In this document: piece by piece, positions 1 through 8,862 of the stretch
How the letters are laid out: every line of letters begins with the position of its first letter
Numbering within the stretch: the first letter of the stretch is position 1
NCBI RefSeq assembly: GCF_022014595.1
Contig: NZ_CP091740.1
Span: 1,240,001 to 1,304,000, forward strand
Length of the DNA stretch: 64,000 nucleotides
Source of the DNA: Solitalea lacus
GTDB taxonomy: Bacteria > Bacteroidota > Bacteroidia > Sphingobacteriales > Sphingobacteriaceae
Direction: 5' to 3'
The notes under the pieces: model-generated
Database searches by the model: none
Seen by the model: only the letters and a program-made list of their open reading frames with translations
What the model was told of the DNA's origin: nothing
Made by a program: the position numbers and the translations under genes

Positions 1-2289
1 GCACCAACGGCTAATCAGAAGTTTAATCAGAATACCGACATTACTATAACCGCTACGGCTACCGACGTGGGTGGTTCGATTGCTAAAGTGGAGTTTTTTG
101 ACGGTGCAACTAAAATTGGGCAAGTAGTAGCACAGCCATACACATTTACGTTTAAGACCACTGTAGGGGGAACACATTCATTAAGAGTGGTGGCTACAGA
201 TAATTTGGGCGCAAAAGCATCTTCGTCAACAATCAATGTAATTGTTACAGATGGTATCGGTCCGGTTGTTAGCACATTACCAGGTGCATTAGATGCCACA
301 CTGGCATGTAGTGATGCTGCAGGTCTTGCTACTGCTTTAGCCATGGCGCCTGTGGCTACTGATAATAAGACAGTAAATCCGGTGCGGAATGTAGTTAGTG
401 ATATCACTGTTACCGGAAATGAAGTTGAATTTGTTCGTACCCGCGTATGGAATTTCACCGATGAAGACGGCAATGTTTCAAATAACTTTACACAGGTTAT
501 TAAAGTAACTGATAAAGTTTTCCCGGTGTTAACAGCAACTGACCAAGTTCACCCTAATTTTGTTATCTCAGAAGTATACACAGTTCCGGCTATTACTTCA
601 ACTGATAACTGCGGTATTAAAACATTAACCTATGAGATAACCGGTGCCACAACCAGAAGTGGTAATGGGCCTGATGCAAGCGGTAATTTCAATGTGGGAC
701 AATCAACCATTGTTTGGAACGCTTTCGATAAAGCCGGTAATGTAAGCACTATTCAAACTGTTGTTACAATCGATCCTCCGGCAAATCGCTTTGATCAAAC
801 CATTAATTTCCCGGCCTTAACTACCAAAACATATGGAGATGCAAGTTTTGATTTAACAGGAACTGCATCCTCGAATTTGAGCTTAAGCTATTCATCAAGC
901 GATGCTTCTATTGCATCGATCAGTGGTAATAAAGTAACCATCCGTAAAGCCGGAACGGTTACCATTACAGCCAGCCAGGGCGGAAATGCAGTATATAAAC
1001 CGGTTTCAGTATCGCAGATCCTAACTATAGGCAAAGCGAACTTAACAGTAAGTGCGGATAATAAGTCAAAGGCTTACGGCGCTTTCAATCCGGCCTTAAC
1101 GGTATCATACAGCGGTTTTGTGAACGGCGATAATGCTTCAAGCTTAACAACTGCTGCAACAGCTACGACCAATGCCACATCAGCAAGTGCCGCAGGTACT
1201 TATGCGATTACAGCCAGCGGAGCTGCCTCTTCAAACTATACGTTTGCATATCAAAACGGCAACTTAACGGTAGATAAAGCGAGCTTAATAGTAAGTGCGG
1301 ATAATAAGTCAAAAACGTATGGTGCAGCCAATCCAGCCTTAACGGTATCGTACAGCGGTTTTGTGAACGGCGAAAATGTTTCAAGCTTAACATCTGCTGC
1401 AACAGCTTCGACCACCGCAACAGCAGCAAGTGCAGCTGGTACGCATGCGATTACAGTCGGCGGAGCCGCTTCTTCAAACTATACTTTTGTATATCAGAAC
1501 GGCATCTTAACGATTGGTAAGGCGGAGTTAACGGCAAATGCTGATAACAAGCAAATGTGCCAGGGTAGTTTACCAACCTTTACCATAAACTATAGCGGTT
1601 TTGTGAATGGCGATAGTCCGGCTAGTTTGCAAACAGCGCCAAGTGTAAACACGACCGCTAATGCTGCATCTGTAGCAGGAACTTATTCCTTAACACCAAC
1701 GGGTGGTGTTTCCAATAATTACAACTTTAACTATGTAAACGGAAGTTTAACGATCAATGCCTCTCCTCAGTTGAGCATCAGCAGCAATAAGCCTCGGGAA
1801 ATCGTCAAAGGAGATTTTGTGGAGTTGAAGGCGGAAGGTTTGGCTTCGACTTTTGAGTGGCAAGAAGCTGCCGGAATACAATCGGTTAAAAACTCGGCGA
1901 TTTTGACGGTGCAACCTATGCAAACTACAACTTATGTAGTGAGAGGATACAATGCCTCAGGTTGTTATACAGAGCAATCGTATACGATTGATGTGGCAGA
2001 TAAGTTCAAAAAGGATATCTCCAATGTTTTAACGCCAAACGGTGATGGCCGAAATGATAAATGGGTAGTGCGCAATATTGAGTTTTATCCGAATAACGTG
2101 GTGAAGATCTTTAATAAGGTAGGACGACTCATTTACCTTAAAAAAGGGTATCTGAACGAATGGGATGGTACTTTTAATGGGACAAAATTGCAGGAAGGCA
2201 CCTATTATTATGTCGTTGATTTAGGTGACGGATCTGAGCCATTAAAAGGCTTTATCTCAATCGTGCGCGACTTAGCGACTAATGAATAA
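1..2289 (+). CDS. T9SS cargo protein with Ig-like and MBG repeats, 5'-truncated
   Basis: The frame is open from the first base of the window, so the gene starts upstream; the GTG at 67 is only an internal codon. Visible parts in order: a bacterial Ig-like domain (to about base 240), HYR/Ig-like segments, a Big-type Ig segment (about 790-1020), three MBG-type repeats (1030-1755), and from 2023 a gliding-motility-associated C-terminal domain with the motif TPNGDGRND. That last domain is known as a type B sorting signal read by the type IX secretion system, so the protein is probably a surface or secreted adhesin-like protein. The neighbouring PorP/SprF gene fits, since such genes commonly follow these cargo genes. 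The ligand is unknown. Confidence 0.93.
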   Translation, partial: APTANQKFNQNTDITITATATDVGGSIAKVEFFDGATKIGQVVAQPYTFTFKTTVGGTHSLRVVATDNLGAKASSSTINVIVTDGIGPVVSTLPGALDATLACSDAAGLATALAMAPVATDNKTVNPVRNVVSDITVTGNEVEFVRTRVWNFTDEDGNVSNNFTQVIKVTDKVFPVLTATDQVHPNFVISEVYTVPAITSTDNCGIKTLTYEITGATTRSGNGPDASGNFNVGQSTIVWNAFDKAGNVSTIQTVVTIDPPANRFDQTINFPALTTKTYGDASFDLTGTASSNLSLSYSSSDASIASISGNKVTIRKAGTVTITASQGGNAVYKPVSVSQILTIGKANLTVSADNKSKAYGAFNPALTVSYSGFVNGDNASSLTTAATATTNATSASAAGTYAITASGAASSNYTFAYQNGNLTVDKASLIVSADNKSKTYGAANPALTVSYSGFVNGENVSSLTSAATASTTATAASAAGTHAITVGGAASSNYTFVYQNGILTIGKAELTANADNKQMCQGSLPTFTINYSGFVNGDSPASLQTAPSVNTTANAASVAGTYSLTPTGGVSNNYNFNYVNGSLTINASPQLSISSNKPREIVKGDFVELKAEGLASTFEWQEAAGIQSVKNSAILTVQPMQTTTYVVRGYNASGCYTEQSYTIDVADKFKKDISNVLTPNGDGRNDKWVVRNIEFYPNNVVKIFNKVGRLIYLKKGYLNEWDGTFNGTKLQEGTYYYVVDLGDGSEPLKGFISIVRDLATNE
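1030..1755 (+). repeat. Three tandem MBG-type repeats (about 243 bp each)
   Basis: Units run 1030-1272, 1273-1515 and 1516-1755, about 81 codons each. Each unit has a GKAxL or DKASL start, a YGAxNPALTVSYSGFVNG-like core and an SNYTFxYQNG end. Units 1 and 2 are very similar at DNA level, including a shared block around TACAGCGGTTTTGTGAACGG; unit 3 has diverged (its YGA motif is replaced by CQG). This is typical of repeats that expand and contract by recombination. Confidence 0.9.
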
Positions 2290-2307
2290 TAAAAAAAGCC
2301 AGAATCA

Positions 2308-3207
2308 ATGAAAAGTATTCATATAAAGTGTATTTATAGCCTAATGACAATTGTGCTGTCATTTGGCATAAGCTTGCCGACAATGGCGCAAATGAGGTCG
2401 ATGCCGGCACAGTATTATTTTAATCAGTATCTGGGCAATGCTGCTCTTGCCGGTGCTGATTCCAGTTTGAGTATGACCATGTCATACAACAAACAAAACA
2501 ATGGCCTACCCGGAGCGCCGGTCAACGCCTTTGCCAGTGTCGATGGCTTTTTTGGGAAACGAGTTGGTTTGGGTCTAAACGTTTTGAATCAGAAAGCCGG
2601 TTTGTTTAATCAAACCCGGGTTGCACTGTCTTATGCCTATCACTTGCCGGTGGCCGAGGATAAGCGTCTGAGTTTTGGACTTTCTGCTGCGGTTGGAACC
2701 GGGAGTCTTTATTTAGATGAATCAAACGGCGATAGGGATGATGGATCGCTGACCGATTATAATGCAAGGAGTGCTTATTTTGATATTGACTTCGGATTAG
2801 CCTATGCTGCTCAGGGATTGACCCTACAGGCCGCAGTTCCTTCTTTTCGAAATCACATTATAAAGGATAGTCATCAAACGGCCGAGCGCCCGTCTTTTTA
2901 CAGCTCGGCTTCCTATAAATTTAATTTGGGCGAACAGATCAACAGCATCGAACCCAAGTTATGTTTCACTGAATTCAAAGATGATCCTAGCGTTTGGGAC
3001 CTCGGGTTCGATTTAAGATTTGCAAAAATGGTCAATTTGCAGGCCCTTTACCACACTACAAGTAACTATTCCCTTGGTTTGGGGGTTGATGTTTTATCAA
3101 GAGTTAAGGTATTGGCTATGTATACTTCAGAAGCCGGTGACCTCCAGCAGTATAGTGATGGAGGCTTGTCGGTTAATATGAGAGTTAAGTTATATAGATC
3201 CAACTAA
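2308..3207 (+). CDS. PorP/SprF family type IX secretion system membrane protein
   Basis: The 299-residue protein has a signal peptide ending near MAQ (residue 28) and the family start QYYFNQYLGNAALAGAD-like region, where most members show a Y-N-x-x-x-x-NPA-type motif. The rest is alternating beta-barrel sequence (for example GKRVGLGLNVLNQKAGLF). Members are outer-membrane proteins that help anchor or export partner proteins carrying type B sorting domains. It starts 18 bases after the stop of such a cargo gene and is surely co-transcribed with it. Length is usual for the family. It is one of many paralogues expected in such a genome, so naming it porP itself is not justified. Confidence 0.92.
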   Translation: MKSIHIKCIYSLMTIVLSFGISLPTMAQMRSMPAQYYFNQYLGNAALAGADSSLSMTMSYNKQNNGLPGAPVNAFASVDGFFGKRVGLGLNVLNQKAGLFNQTRVALSYAYHLPVAEDKRLSFGLSAAVGTGSLYLDESNGDRDDGSLTDYNARSAYFDIDFGLAYAAQGLTLQAAVPSFRNHIIKDSHQTAERPSFYSSASYKFNLGEQINSIEPKLCFTEFKDDPSVWDLGFDLRFAKMVNLQALYHTTSNYSLGLGVDVLSRVKVLAMYTSEAGDLQQYSDGGLSVNMRVKLYRSN

Positions 3208-3218
3208 AAATAATTTTT

Positions 3219-3253
3219 GCCGGAAGGCTTGCAAAACCTGCAAGCCCTCCGGC
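3219..3253 (+). terminator. Hairpin after PorP/SprF gene
   Basis: A 15-bp stem (GCCGGAAGGCTTGCA paired with TGCAAGCCCTCCGGC, one A/C mismatch) with a 5-base loop lies between the PorP/SprF stop and the next gene. No T-run follows on the plus strand, so it may be a weak terminator or an mRNA-stability hairpin. Confidence 0.6.
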
Positions 3254-3277
3254 GATTTCATTAAATCAATTTATCAA

Positions 3278-4399
3278 ATGAAACTAAAACTATTAGTTTT
3301 TTCTGCCTTATTAATGGCTGGCGGAAATCTTTATGCCCAAAGCAAAAACTTTGTGCTAAACGGAAAAATTAAAGAGCTAAAGGATGGAGAGCAAGTGTTG
3401 CTGCTTTACCGTAAAACAAAGGGAATCGATACCATTAGTTCCGCTATAGTTAAGAACGGCAGTTTTACTTTAGAGGGATCGCTTGCAAATCCAACTTTTC
3501 TGAAATTGCGCACACTTATGAGAGAAGAGGTGCCTCTTTTTATAGAAAATGCTGCTATGAGCTTTACCGGTGATTCCTTGGTTTTGGCGAAGTTGAAAGG
3601 TTCAAAATCAAACGAGGAATACCAAGTAATCGATAACTCAATGCAGCAACTGCTAAATGAAATGCGCAAAATTGGACAATCAGCACAATTGGCTTATGAA
3701 CAGAAGGATCAGGTTAAAATAGCTAAAATACAAGCAAGTATTGAGGCTTTGCAGAACCAAAGAGTTCAATTGGCGCGTTCTTATGCTATTGCAAATCCGA
3801 ACTCCTTTGTTTCTCCTGTGATTATTTTAAATACGGATAAGTTTGAATTAGACCCTGCGATTTATCTGCCTATATATGAAAAGTTTTCACTTGCAGTGAA
3901 AACCAGTGTGGCCGCCAAAGAGATAAAAAGACGTTGTGATGCCATGTTAGAGATCAAAGTTGGAGATAAAGCCCCTGCTTTGGCCGCTAAAACTCCGGAT
4001 GGAAAAGATCTTTCGCTGGCCGAGGTGTTAAAAAAAGGAGAGCTAACCCTTGTGGATTTTTGGGCATCCTGGTGTGGGCCTTGCCGCGATGAAGGTGCTA
4101 AAATCCTTAAACTGTATAAGCAGTATCATGAGAAGGGTTTTAATGTATTAGGTGTTTCATTAGATACCTCTGAAGACTTATGGAAAAAAGCCATTGCAAC
4201 GGATCAAACAGACTGGTATCATATCGCTGAACTTAAACATTCAAAGATTGCTGATGCTTATGGCGTGATAAAAATTCCAGCCATCTTTTTGATTGATAAA
4301 AATGGAAAAATAATTGCCAAGGATCCAAAAATTAAAGAACTGGAGCAGATTCTTGTTGAAAAATTAAATGGTGAATTAAGTAAAAACCTGTATAAATGA
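3278..4399 (+). CDS. TlpA-like thioredoxin-fold protein with DUF4369 N-terminus (copy 1)
   Basis: Signal peptide (residues 1-20, ending LYAQ), then a DUF4369-like N-terminal domain, a helical middle segment and a C-terminal TlpA/AhpC-TSA-type thioredoxin domain. The active site is WCGPC with Cys266 and Cys269, and the cis-proline motif KIPAIF is present. Such proteins are periplasmic or envelope-bound disulfide reductases. The gene overlaps the next by four bases (ATGA), and the two proteins share much of their C-terminal sequence, so they arose by tandem duplication. Substrate unknown; the TonB receptor downstream hints at a role in uptake, which is inference. Confidence 0.92.
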   Translation: MKLKLLVFSALLMAGGNLYAQSKNFVLNGKIKELKDGEQVLLLYRKTKGIDTISSAIVKNGSFTLEGSLANPTFLKLRTLMREEVPLFIENAAMSFTGDSLVLAKLKGSKSNEEYQVIDNSMQQLLNEMRKIGQSAQLAYEQKDQVKIAKIQASIEALQNQRVQLARSYAIANPNSFVSPVIILNTDKFELDPAIYLPIYEKFSLAVKTSVAAKEIKRRCDAMLEIKVGDKAPALAAKTPDGKDLSLAEVLKKGELTLVDFWASWCGPCRDEGAKILKLYKQYHEKGFNVLGVSLDTSEDLWKKAIATDQTDWYHIAELKHSKIADAYGVIKIPAIFLIDKNGKIIAKDPKIKELEQILVEKLNGELSKNLYK

Positions 4400-5499
4400 A
4401 AAAGCGAATACTATCGATAATAGCCTTGTTAATTGGCGGAGGGGTATGTGCTCAAACCAACCCAGGCTTTGTGTTAACAGGTAAGATTAAGAATTTAAAA
4501 GAAGGAACAAGTGTTACTCTATTGTCTTATAAACTTTCAAAAGGAGAGAAAAATGACACCCTTGGCTCAACAATTGTTCATGATGGCAAATTTCAGCTGA
4601 AAGGATCAGTTTCAGGGCCTACATATTCTAACTTACTTATTAACGGGAATTTGCCTTATCAGCTATTTATTGAAAATACAAAAATGGAGATAGTTGGCGA
4701 CTCTCTTAAATCTGCTAATGTTGCCGGCTCAACATCTGAAACGGAATATGTTGCCTTCAAAAAAACGATTGCGCCTATAAATGAAGAAATGCTTGCTATG
4801 TCAAAATCATGGCCAAAGAAACCAACAAAGGACGAGCGTGAGCAATTACTTAAAAGAACAGAGGAAATAGTGGCTAAACAAAAAGAACTGGCTCGCTTAT
4901 TTGCAACACAGCATCCTAATTCATTTGTTTCGCCTGTTGTCCTTATAACAACTGCACAATATTATCTGGATCCGGTTGATGCTTACCTTCTGGTCTATAA
5001 TAAACTCTCTGATGCGGTAAAAAGCAGTGATCCGGGTAAATTGGTTAAGTTTCGCCTCGATGATGCAACTAAGGTTCGGGTAGGAGATATAGTTCCTGCA
5101 ATATCCTCAAAAACACCTGATGGTAAGGATCTTTCTTTAGCAGAAGTATTAAAAGAAGGTAAATTAACCTTAATTGACTTTTGGGCATCTTGGTGCGGCC
5201 CTTGTCGGGCATATGGAGCAGAGGTTAAGAAATTATACACTCAATACAATGCAAAGGGCTTTAATGTTTTAGGGGTTTCAGTTGATCAGTCCTTAGAGCA
5301 ATGGAAAAAAGCGATCGCTGAAGATAAAACAGATTGGCACCATGTTACAGACGCAAATTCCAAGATTAAAAATGTGTATGGCGTGCATGCCGTCCCTGCC
5401 ACCTTTTTAGTGGATGCTAAGGGGAAAGTAATTGCCAAGAGTCCTAAAATTGAAGAATTGGCACAGATTCTTGCCAAAGAGTTGAATGAGAAACTTTAA
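4396..5499 (+). CDS. TlpA-like thioredoxin-fold protein with DUF4369 N-terminus (copy 2)
   Basis: This 367-residue paralogue of the gene before it has the same plan: signal peptide to about residue 19 (GVCAQ), DUF4369-like domain, helical linker and thioredoxin domain with WCGPC (Cys267, Cys270) and cis-Pro motif AVPATF. The shared segment TPDGKDLSLAEVLK in both copies shows recent duplication. The start overlaps the previous stop, so translation is probably coupled. A decayed third 3' end lies just downstream. Likely a periplasmic disulfide reductase; partner unknown. Confidence 0.92.
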   Translation: MKKRILSIIALLIGGGVCAQTNPGFVLTGKIKNLKEGTSVTLLSYKLSKGEKNDTLGSTIVHDGKFQLKGSVSGPTYSNLLINGNLPYQLFIENTKMEIVGDSLKSANVAGSTSETEYVAFKKTIAPINEEMLAMSKSWPKKPTKDEREQLLKRTEEIVAKQKELARLFATQHPNSFVSPVVLITTAQYYLDPVDAYLLVYNKLSDAVKSSDPGKLVKFRLDDATKVRVGDIVPAISSKTPDGKDLSLAEVLKEGKLTLIDFWASWCGPCRAYGAEVKKLYTQYNAKGFNVLGVSVDQSLEQWKKAIAEDKTDWHHVTDANSKIKNVYGVHAVPATFLVDAKGKVIAKSPKIEELAQILAKELNEKL

Positions 5500-5503
5500 A
5501 TAC

Positions 5504-5537
5504 CTTCAACTTAATTAAAGAAAAAACGAAGGGACGC
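5504..5537 (+). repeat. Copy of the terminator-proximal segment found at 8802-8838
   Basis: CTTCAACTTAATTAA (5504-5518) followed by AAGGGACGC (5529-5537) recurs as the same two blocks at 8802-8816 and 8830-8838. At the second place AAGGGAC is the left arm of a hairpin; here the right arm is missing. Confidence 0.75.
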
Positions 5538-5650
5538 TGAAATGATTTTTAAAAAATGATTGTCAACTAAAGAAATTTGAGCTTAATCTATTGTTCTTAT
5601 CGTTTGATAAAGTCAATTTCGGAACCCATGAGAGGGTTATGAAAAAGCAG

Positions 5651-5777
5651 GAGGCTTATGGCATCATAAAAAATCCAGCCATCTTTTTAATTGAGAAAAA
5701 ATGGAAAAATAATCGCCAAGGATCCAGAAATTGAAGAATTGGCGCAGATTCTTGCCAAGGAGTTGAATGTGAAATAA
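5651..5777 (+). pseudogene. Remnant of a third TlpA-like gene (3' end only)
   Basis: Translation gives AYGIIKNPAIFLIEK in one frame and then, after one extra A in the run near 5696-5701, NGKIIAKDPEIEELAQILAK in the next frame, ending at TAA 5775-5777. This is the C-terminal end of the two TlpA-like proteins just upstream: the AYGVIKIPAIFLIDK end of copy 1, and EELAQILAKELN as in copy 2. Only about 42 codons survive, with a frameshift. The stretch 5538-5650 shows no recognisable coding sequence. Confidence 0.9.
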
Positions 5778-5866
5778 GGTCTTTACGAACTTCTTGTTTT
5801 CAGTGTAGCCCTGTTGTAAACAAATTTATTGTTAGAAAGTGGTTGTTATTAAACGACCATTTTCCA

Positions 5867-6538
5867 ATGATAACTATTGATCTACAATCGCCCCAAATTC
5901 AATCAAAAACTATTAGCGAAGCCGTTTTGCCTTTAATAGCCTCAAAAAAAATAACAGTGTTCATATTGTTATTCATTCTGTTTTTTCAGTTTGAAGGGGC
6001 TGGTCTATTATTTCTTATAAGGCATCAGCAAATCAAGAATGAAGTCAAAGAGCAAATTTCATCAGGATCAATAAAGGAAATATTAACGTTTAAGCTCTCC
6101 AAACAGCAAGCTCAAAATGATCTTCAATGGAAGGAAGAACAAGAGTTTTGCTATTTAGGAAAGAGTTACGATGTAATTAAGCAGGAGCACCGTGCTGATT
6201 CTACAGTGATATACTGTATTCTTGATGCAAGGGATACATCGGCTTATGCATTGCATGAGAAAATTCAAGAGCAAAATGCTATAGATAAGGAGAAAAACCA
6301 AAAGCAAAAAGTAGAACACGTTGTTGCAAGTATTTATTTGAAAAACGACTACTTCTATCAGTTTTATGAAACTATATCAACTCCATACTCCATGGTATTA
6401 GAGAGTGATATTTTAGATCGGGCTATTTGTCCACCATATCCTCCCCCTTGGCTTTATTATTCTTCTTTAAACATTAATCCTAATTGCCAATGCGTATGGC
6501 ATTGTCTAATTTTTTACATTAATATAATAGCAGAGTAA
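5867..6538 (+). CDS. Single-span membrane protein of unknown function, upstream of TonB receptor
   Basis: I do not recognise the family. I chose the ATG at 5867 rather than an in-frame TTG at 5843, giving 223 residues. A hydrophobic segment at about residues 30-51 suggests one inner-membrane span or an uncleaved signal; a polar, Lys/Gln/Glu-rich region follows. The C-terminus is odd: a CPPYPPPW segment and then a CQCVWHC cluster before a final hydrophobic stretch. Thiols and His could bind metal, which is speculation. The stop lies 12 bases before the TonB-receptor start, so the two are probably one transcription unit. Confidence 0.75.
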   Translation: MITIDLQSPQIQSKTISEAVLPLIASKKITVFILLFILFFQFEGAGLLFLIRHQQIKNEVKEQISSGSIKEILTFKLSKQQAQNDLQWKEEQEFCYLGKSYDVIKQEHRADSTVIYCILDARDTSAYALHEKIQEQNAIDKEKNQKQKVEHVVASIYLKNDYFYQFYETISTPYSMVLESDILDRAICPPYPPPWLYYSSLNINPNCQCVWHCLIFYINIIAE

Positions 6539-6548
6539 TATAATAGCA
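6520..6548 (+). repeat. Perfect 13-bp direct repeat across a gene junction
   Basis: TAATATAATAGCA occurs at 6520-6532 and again at 6536-6548, a 16-bp period. The repeat spans the stop codon of the membrane protein gene (TAA 6536-6538) and ends two bases before the ATG of the TonB receptor at 6551. Confidence 0.85.
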
Positions 6549-6550
6549 TA

Positions 6551-8740
6551 ATGAATAAATTTTTATTAGCATCTCTTGCACTTTTTGGAACAGTGGGCGT
6601 GCAAGCACAAAATTTAACAAAGGCGAAAACAACTGATTCGGTAAAAACAAAAGCAAATGAAACGAGTCGTAAATTAGATGAAGTTGTTATTACAGAAACA
6701 TTAAACAAGCCTCATTCTACAATAGCTTTAGGGCTGGCCGATATTAAGCGTGGCCAGGGCGTTTTTATGGATGATGCAGTTAATGCCGGCATTCCAGGCG
6801 TGTTAATGATACGTCGTTCAGTATCCGGTGGACAACAATTTAATATCCGTGGCTACGGTAATGGTTTAGGTCCAAGAGGAGTGAACAACAACTTTGATAG
6901 TCAGGGACTAAAAATGTATTTGAATGGGATTCCGGTAACTGATGCGGAAGGTATTACCATAATGGATGATATCGATTTCGGATCTATTTCAAATGTTGAA
7001 GTACTGAAAGGTCCTGCAGGAAGTGCTTATGGTTTTGCAATTGCCGGAGTGGTGAATATGCAAACTCAAAAAGCCGAGCACAACAAAGTGTCAATTGGTC
7101 AGAATGTAATGGTGGGCGATTTTGGCCTTCGTCGTTACACTACCACTTTACAGGTAGGCGGTAACCATTCGTCGATATTGGTAAATTATGGCAAACTGTT
7201 ATCAGATGGTTTTATGCCACATAACGAATCAACCAAAGATTTCGTTAACATAATTGGCGATTTCCAATTGAATGAAAAGCAAAAAATCTCTTCTTATTTG
7301 GGTTATGCCAACAGCTATGACCAACGTGCCGGAGAGTTAACCGTTGATCAATATAATAATAAAGACTACTCAGGTAACCCTGCCTATATTAAAAACAACG
7401 CACATTCAGAGATTATCGGGTATCGTTTTGGTTTAGGACATTCTTATGCTTTTAATAAATACCTGGCAAACACTACTTTCGTTTTTGGTTCGTCAAACAA
7501 AAATTCCGCTAGTTCAGCTGGCGGGTGGACAGACAAGTCGCCTGTAAGCGTGGGTATCCGTACCGCATTTGATATGAAATTTAATATGTTTGGTCGCAAT
7601 TTGACTGGAACTGCAGGAATTGAAGCTCAACAGCAGACTTATGAAAGCATCGGCTACAACATGGTGGCTGATAATTTAAATCCCAATGGATACAATCTTA
7701 TTGGTTCGATGAAGAGCAATATGGCAATAACTAATAAAACCTATAATGCTTTTACTGAATGGAATCTGAAGCTGCCGTTCATGTTTGATTTCTCAGCAGG
7801 ATTGAGTTTGAGTACAATGGATGCTCGTTTGCAAGACAGATTCTATAATTCCTCTAATAATACCGCCTCACCTGAAACACACAAACCAACATCATACGGT
7901 GCAAAATATTCGAATTTGGTATCACCTCGTATTGCTTTAAACAGATCCTTGGGCCAAAACATGTCGGCTTATGTTTCTTACAGCGTAGGTTATAGAGCGC
8001 CTGTAAGTGGCAACCTGTTTATCCCTTATACGGGTAAAATTAATACTGAGTTAAAACCAGAGAGAGGTTCGCAGGTCGAAATCGGTGCAAAGGGCTCAAT
8101 GTTAAAAGACCGTTTTGCTTTCCAGGTAGCATTATTTGAAGCTGTTTTCTCGGATAAGATGAGCTCAGTTTCAGTGGCTAATCCAGGCAATACCGCTACT
8201 TTGTATTCTTACCTTGTAAATAGCGGAAGCCAGGATAATAAAGGAGTTGAAGTAATGGTGAAATACCTTGCTTACCAATCGTCAAATGGTTTCTTCCAAA
8301 CTATTCAACCGTTTGCTAACCTGACCTATAACGATTTTAAATACGATAACTATCAGTACCAGTCAAGTTCTACGAGAGTTGTATCTGATTATTCAGGTTT
8401 AGCAGTAGCCGGCGTTGCTCCTTTGACTTATAACTTAGGTATTGATGCAGTAACTAACCATGGCGTATATGCTAATGTGAATTACAATTACAGAGACGCA
8501 ATGGCAATTACTTCGGATGGTGCTTATAAGACAAAATCTTTCGATTTGTTGAATGCAAAAGTTGGATACCAGCGTAATTTTTTACAGCATTTTGTAGCTG
8601 ATATGTATGTTGGCGCGAATAATATCACCGGTTCACAAAACTACAACATGGTATTTATTAACCAGATGCCTGATGCATATATTCCGGGTCCGGATAAAAT
8701 CAATTATTACGGCGGAGTTAATTTGAAATATACCTTCTAA
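6551..8740 (+). CDS. TonB-dependent outer-membrane receptor
   Basis: The 729-residue protein has a signal peptide to about residue 20 (GVQAQ), a candidate TonB-box region near LDEVVITE, a plug domain (about residues 45-170, including NIRGYGNGLGPRG and VEVLKGPAGSAYG) and a 22-strand-type barrel ending in the aromatic residue F (NLKYTF). Unlike SusC proteins it has no N-terminal carboxypeptidase-like domain and no SusD partner, so it is closer to siderophore, metal or small-peptide receptors. It transports a ligand across the outer membrane using TonB energy. Two TlpA-like reductase genes upstream may act on the same substrate (inference). Confidence 0.93.
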   Translation: MNKFLLASLALFGTVGVQAQNLTKAKTTDSVKTKANETSRKLDEVVITETLNKPHSTIALGLADIKRGQGVFMDDAVNAGIPGVLMIRRSVSGGQQFNIRGYGNGLGPRGVNNNFDSQGLKMYLNGIPVTDAEGITIMDDIDFGSISNVEVLKGPAGSAYGFAIAGVVNMQTQKAEHNKVSIGQNVMVGDFGLRRYTTTLQVGGNHSSILVNYGKLLSDGFMPHNESTKDFVNIIGDFQLNEKQKISSYLGYANSYDQRAGELTVDQYNNKDYSGNPAYIKNNAHSEIIGYRFGLGHSYAFNKYLANTTFVFGSSNKNSASSAGGWTDKSPVSVGIRTAFDMKFNMFGRNLTGTAGIEAQQQTYESIGYNMVADNLNPNGYNLIGSMKSNMAITNKTYNAFTEWNLKLPFMFDFSAGLSLSTMDARLQDRFYNSSNNTASPETHKPTSYGAKYSNLVSPRIALNRSLGQNMSAYVSYSVGYRAPVSGNLFIPYTGKINTELKPERGSQVEIGAKGSMLKDRFAFQVALFEAVFSDKMSSVSVANPGNTATLYSYLVNSGSQDNKGVEVMVKYLAYQSSNGFFQTIQPFANLTYNDFKYDNYQYQSSSTRVVSDYSGLAVAGVAPLTYNLGIDAVTNHGVYANVNYNYRDAMAITSDGAYKTKSFDLLNAKVGYQRNFLQHFVADMYVGANNITGSQNYNMVFINQMPDAYIPGPDKINYYGGVNLKYTF

Positions 8741-8801
8741 TACCTTTATCAATAAAGGGATTATTTAAACTTGCACTAGTTGAATGAGCAACGGTAAAGA
8801 A

Positions 8802-8838
8802 CTTCAACTTAATTAATAAGTAAAATTGAAAGGGACGC
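8802..8838 (+). repeat. Copy of the segment found at 5504-5537
   Basis: Contains the same CTTCAACTTAATTAA and AAGGGACGC blocks as the segment after the second TlpA-like gene, with slightly different spacing. The two copies flank the TlpA remnant, the membrane protein gene and the TonB receptor. Confidence 0.75.
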
Positions 8839-8862
8839 AGAATTATATTTTGAGTCCCTTTC
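8828..8862 (+). terminator. Hairpin after TonB receptor
   Basis: GAAAGGGAC (8828-8836) pairs perfectly with GTCCCTTTC (8854-8862). There is no clean T-run afterwards, so termination efficiency is uncertain, but the place, after the end of a transcription unit, fits. Confidence 0.65.

Noticed and set aside
27-473. 148-codon minus-strand ORF at the window start
   Set aside because: Antisense to the repeat protein; Thr/Val-rich sequence mirrors the repeat composition on the coding strand.
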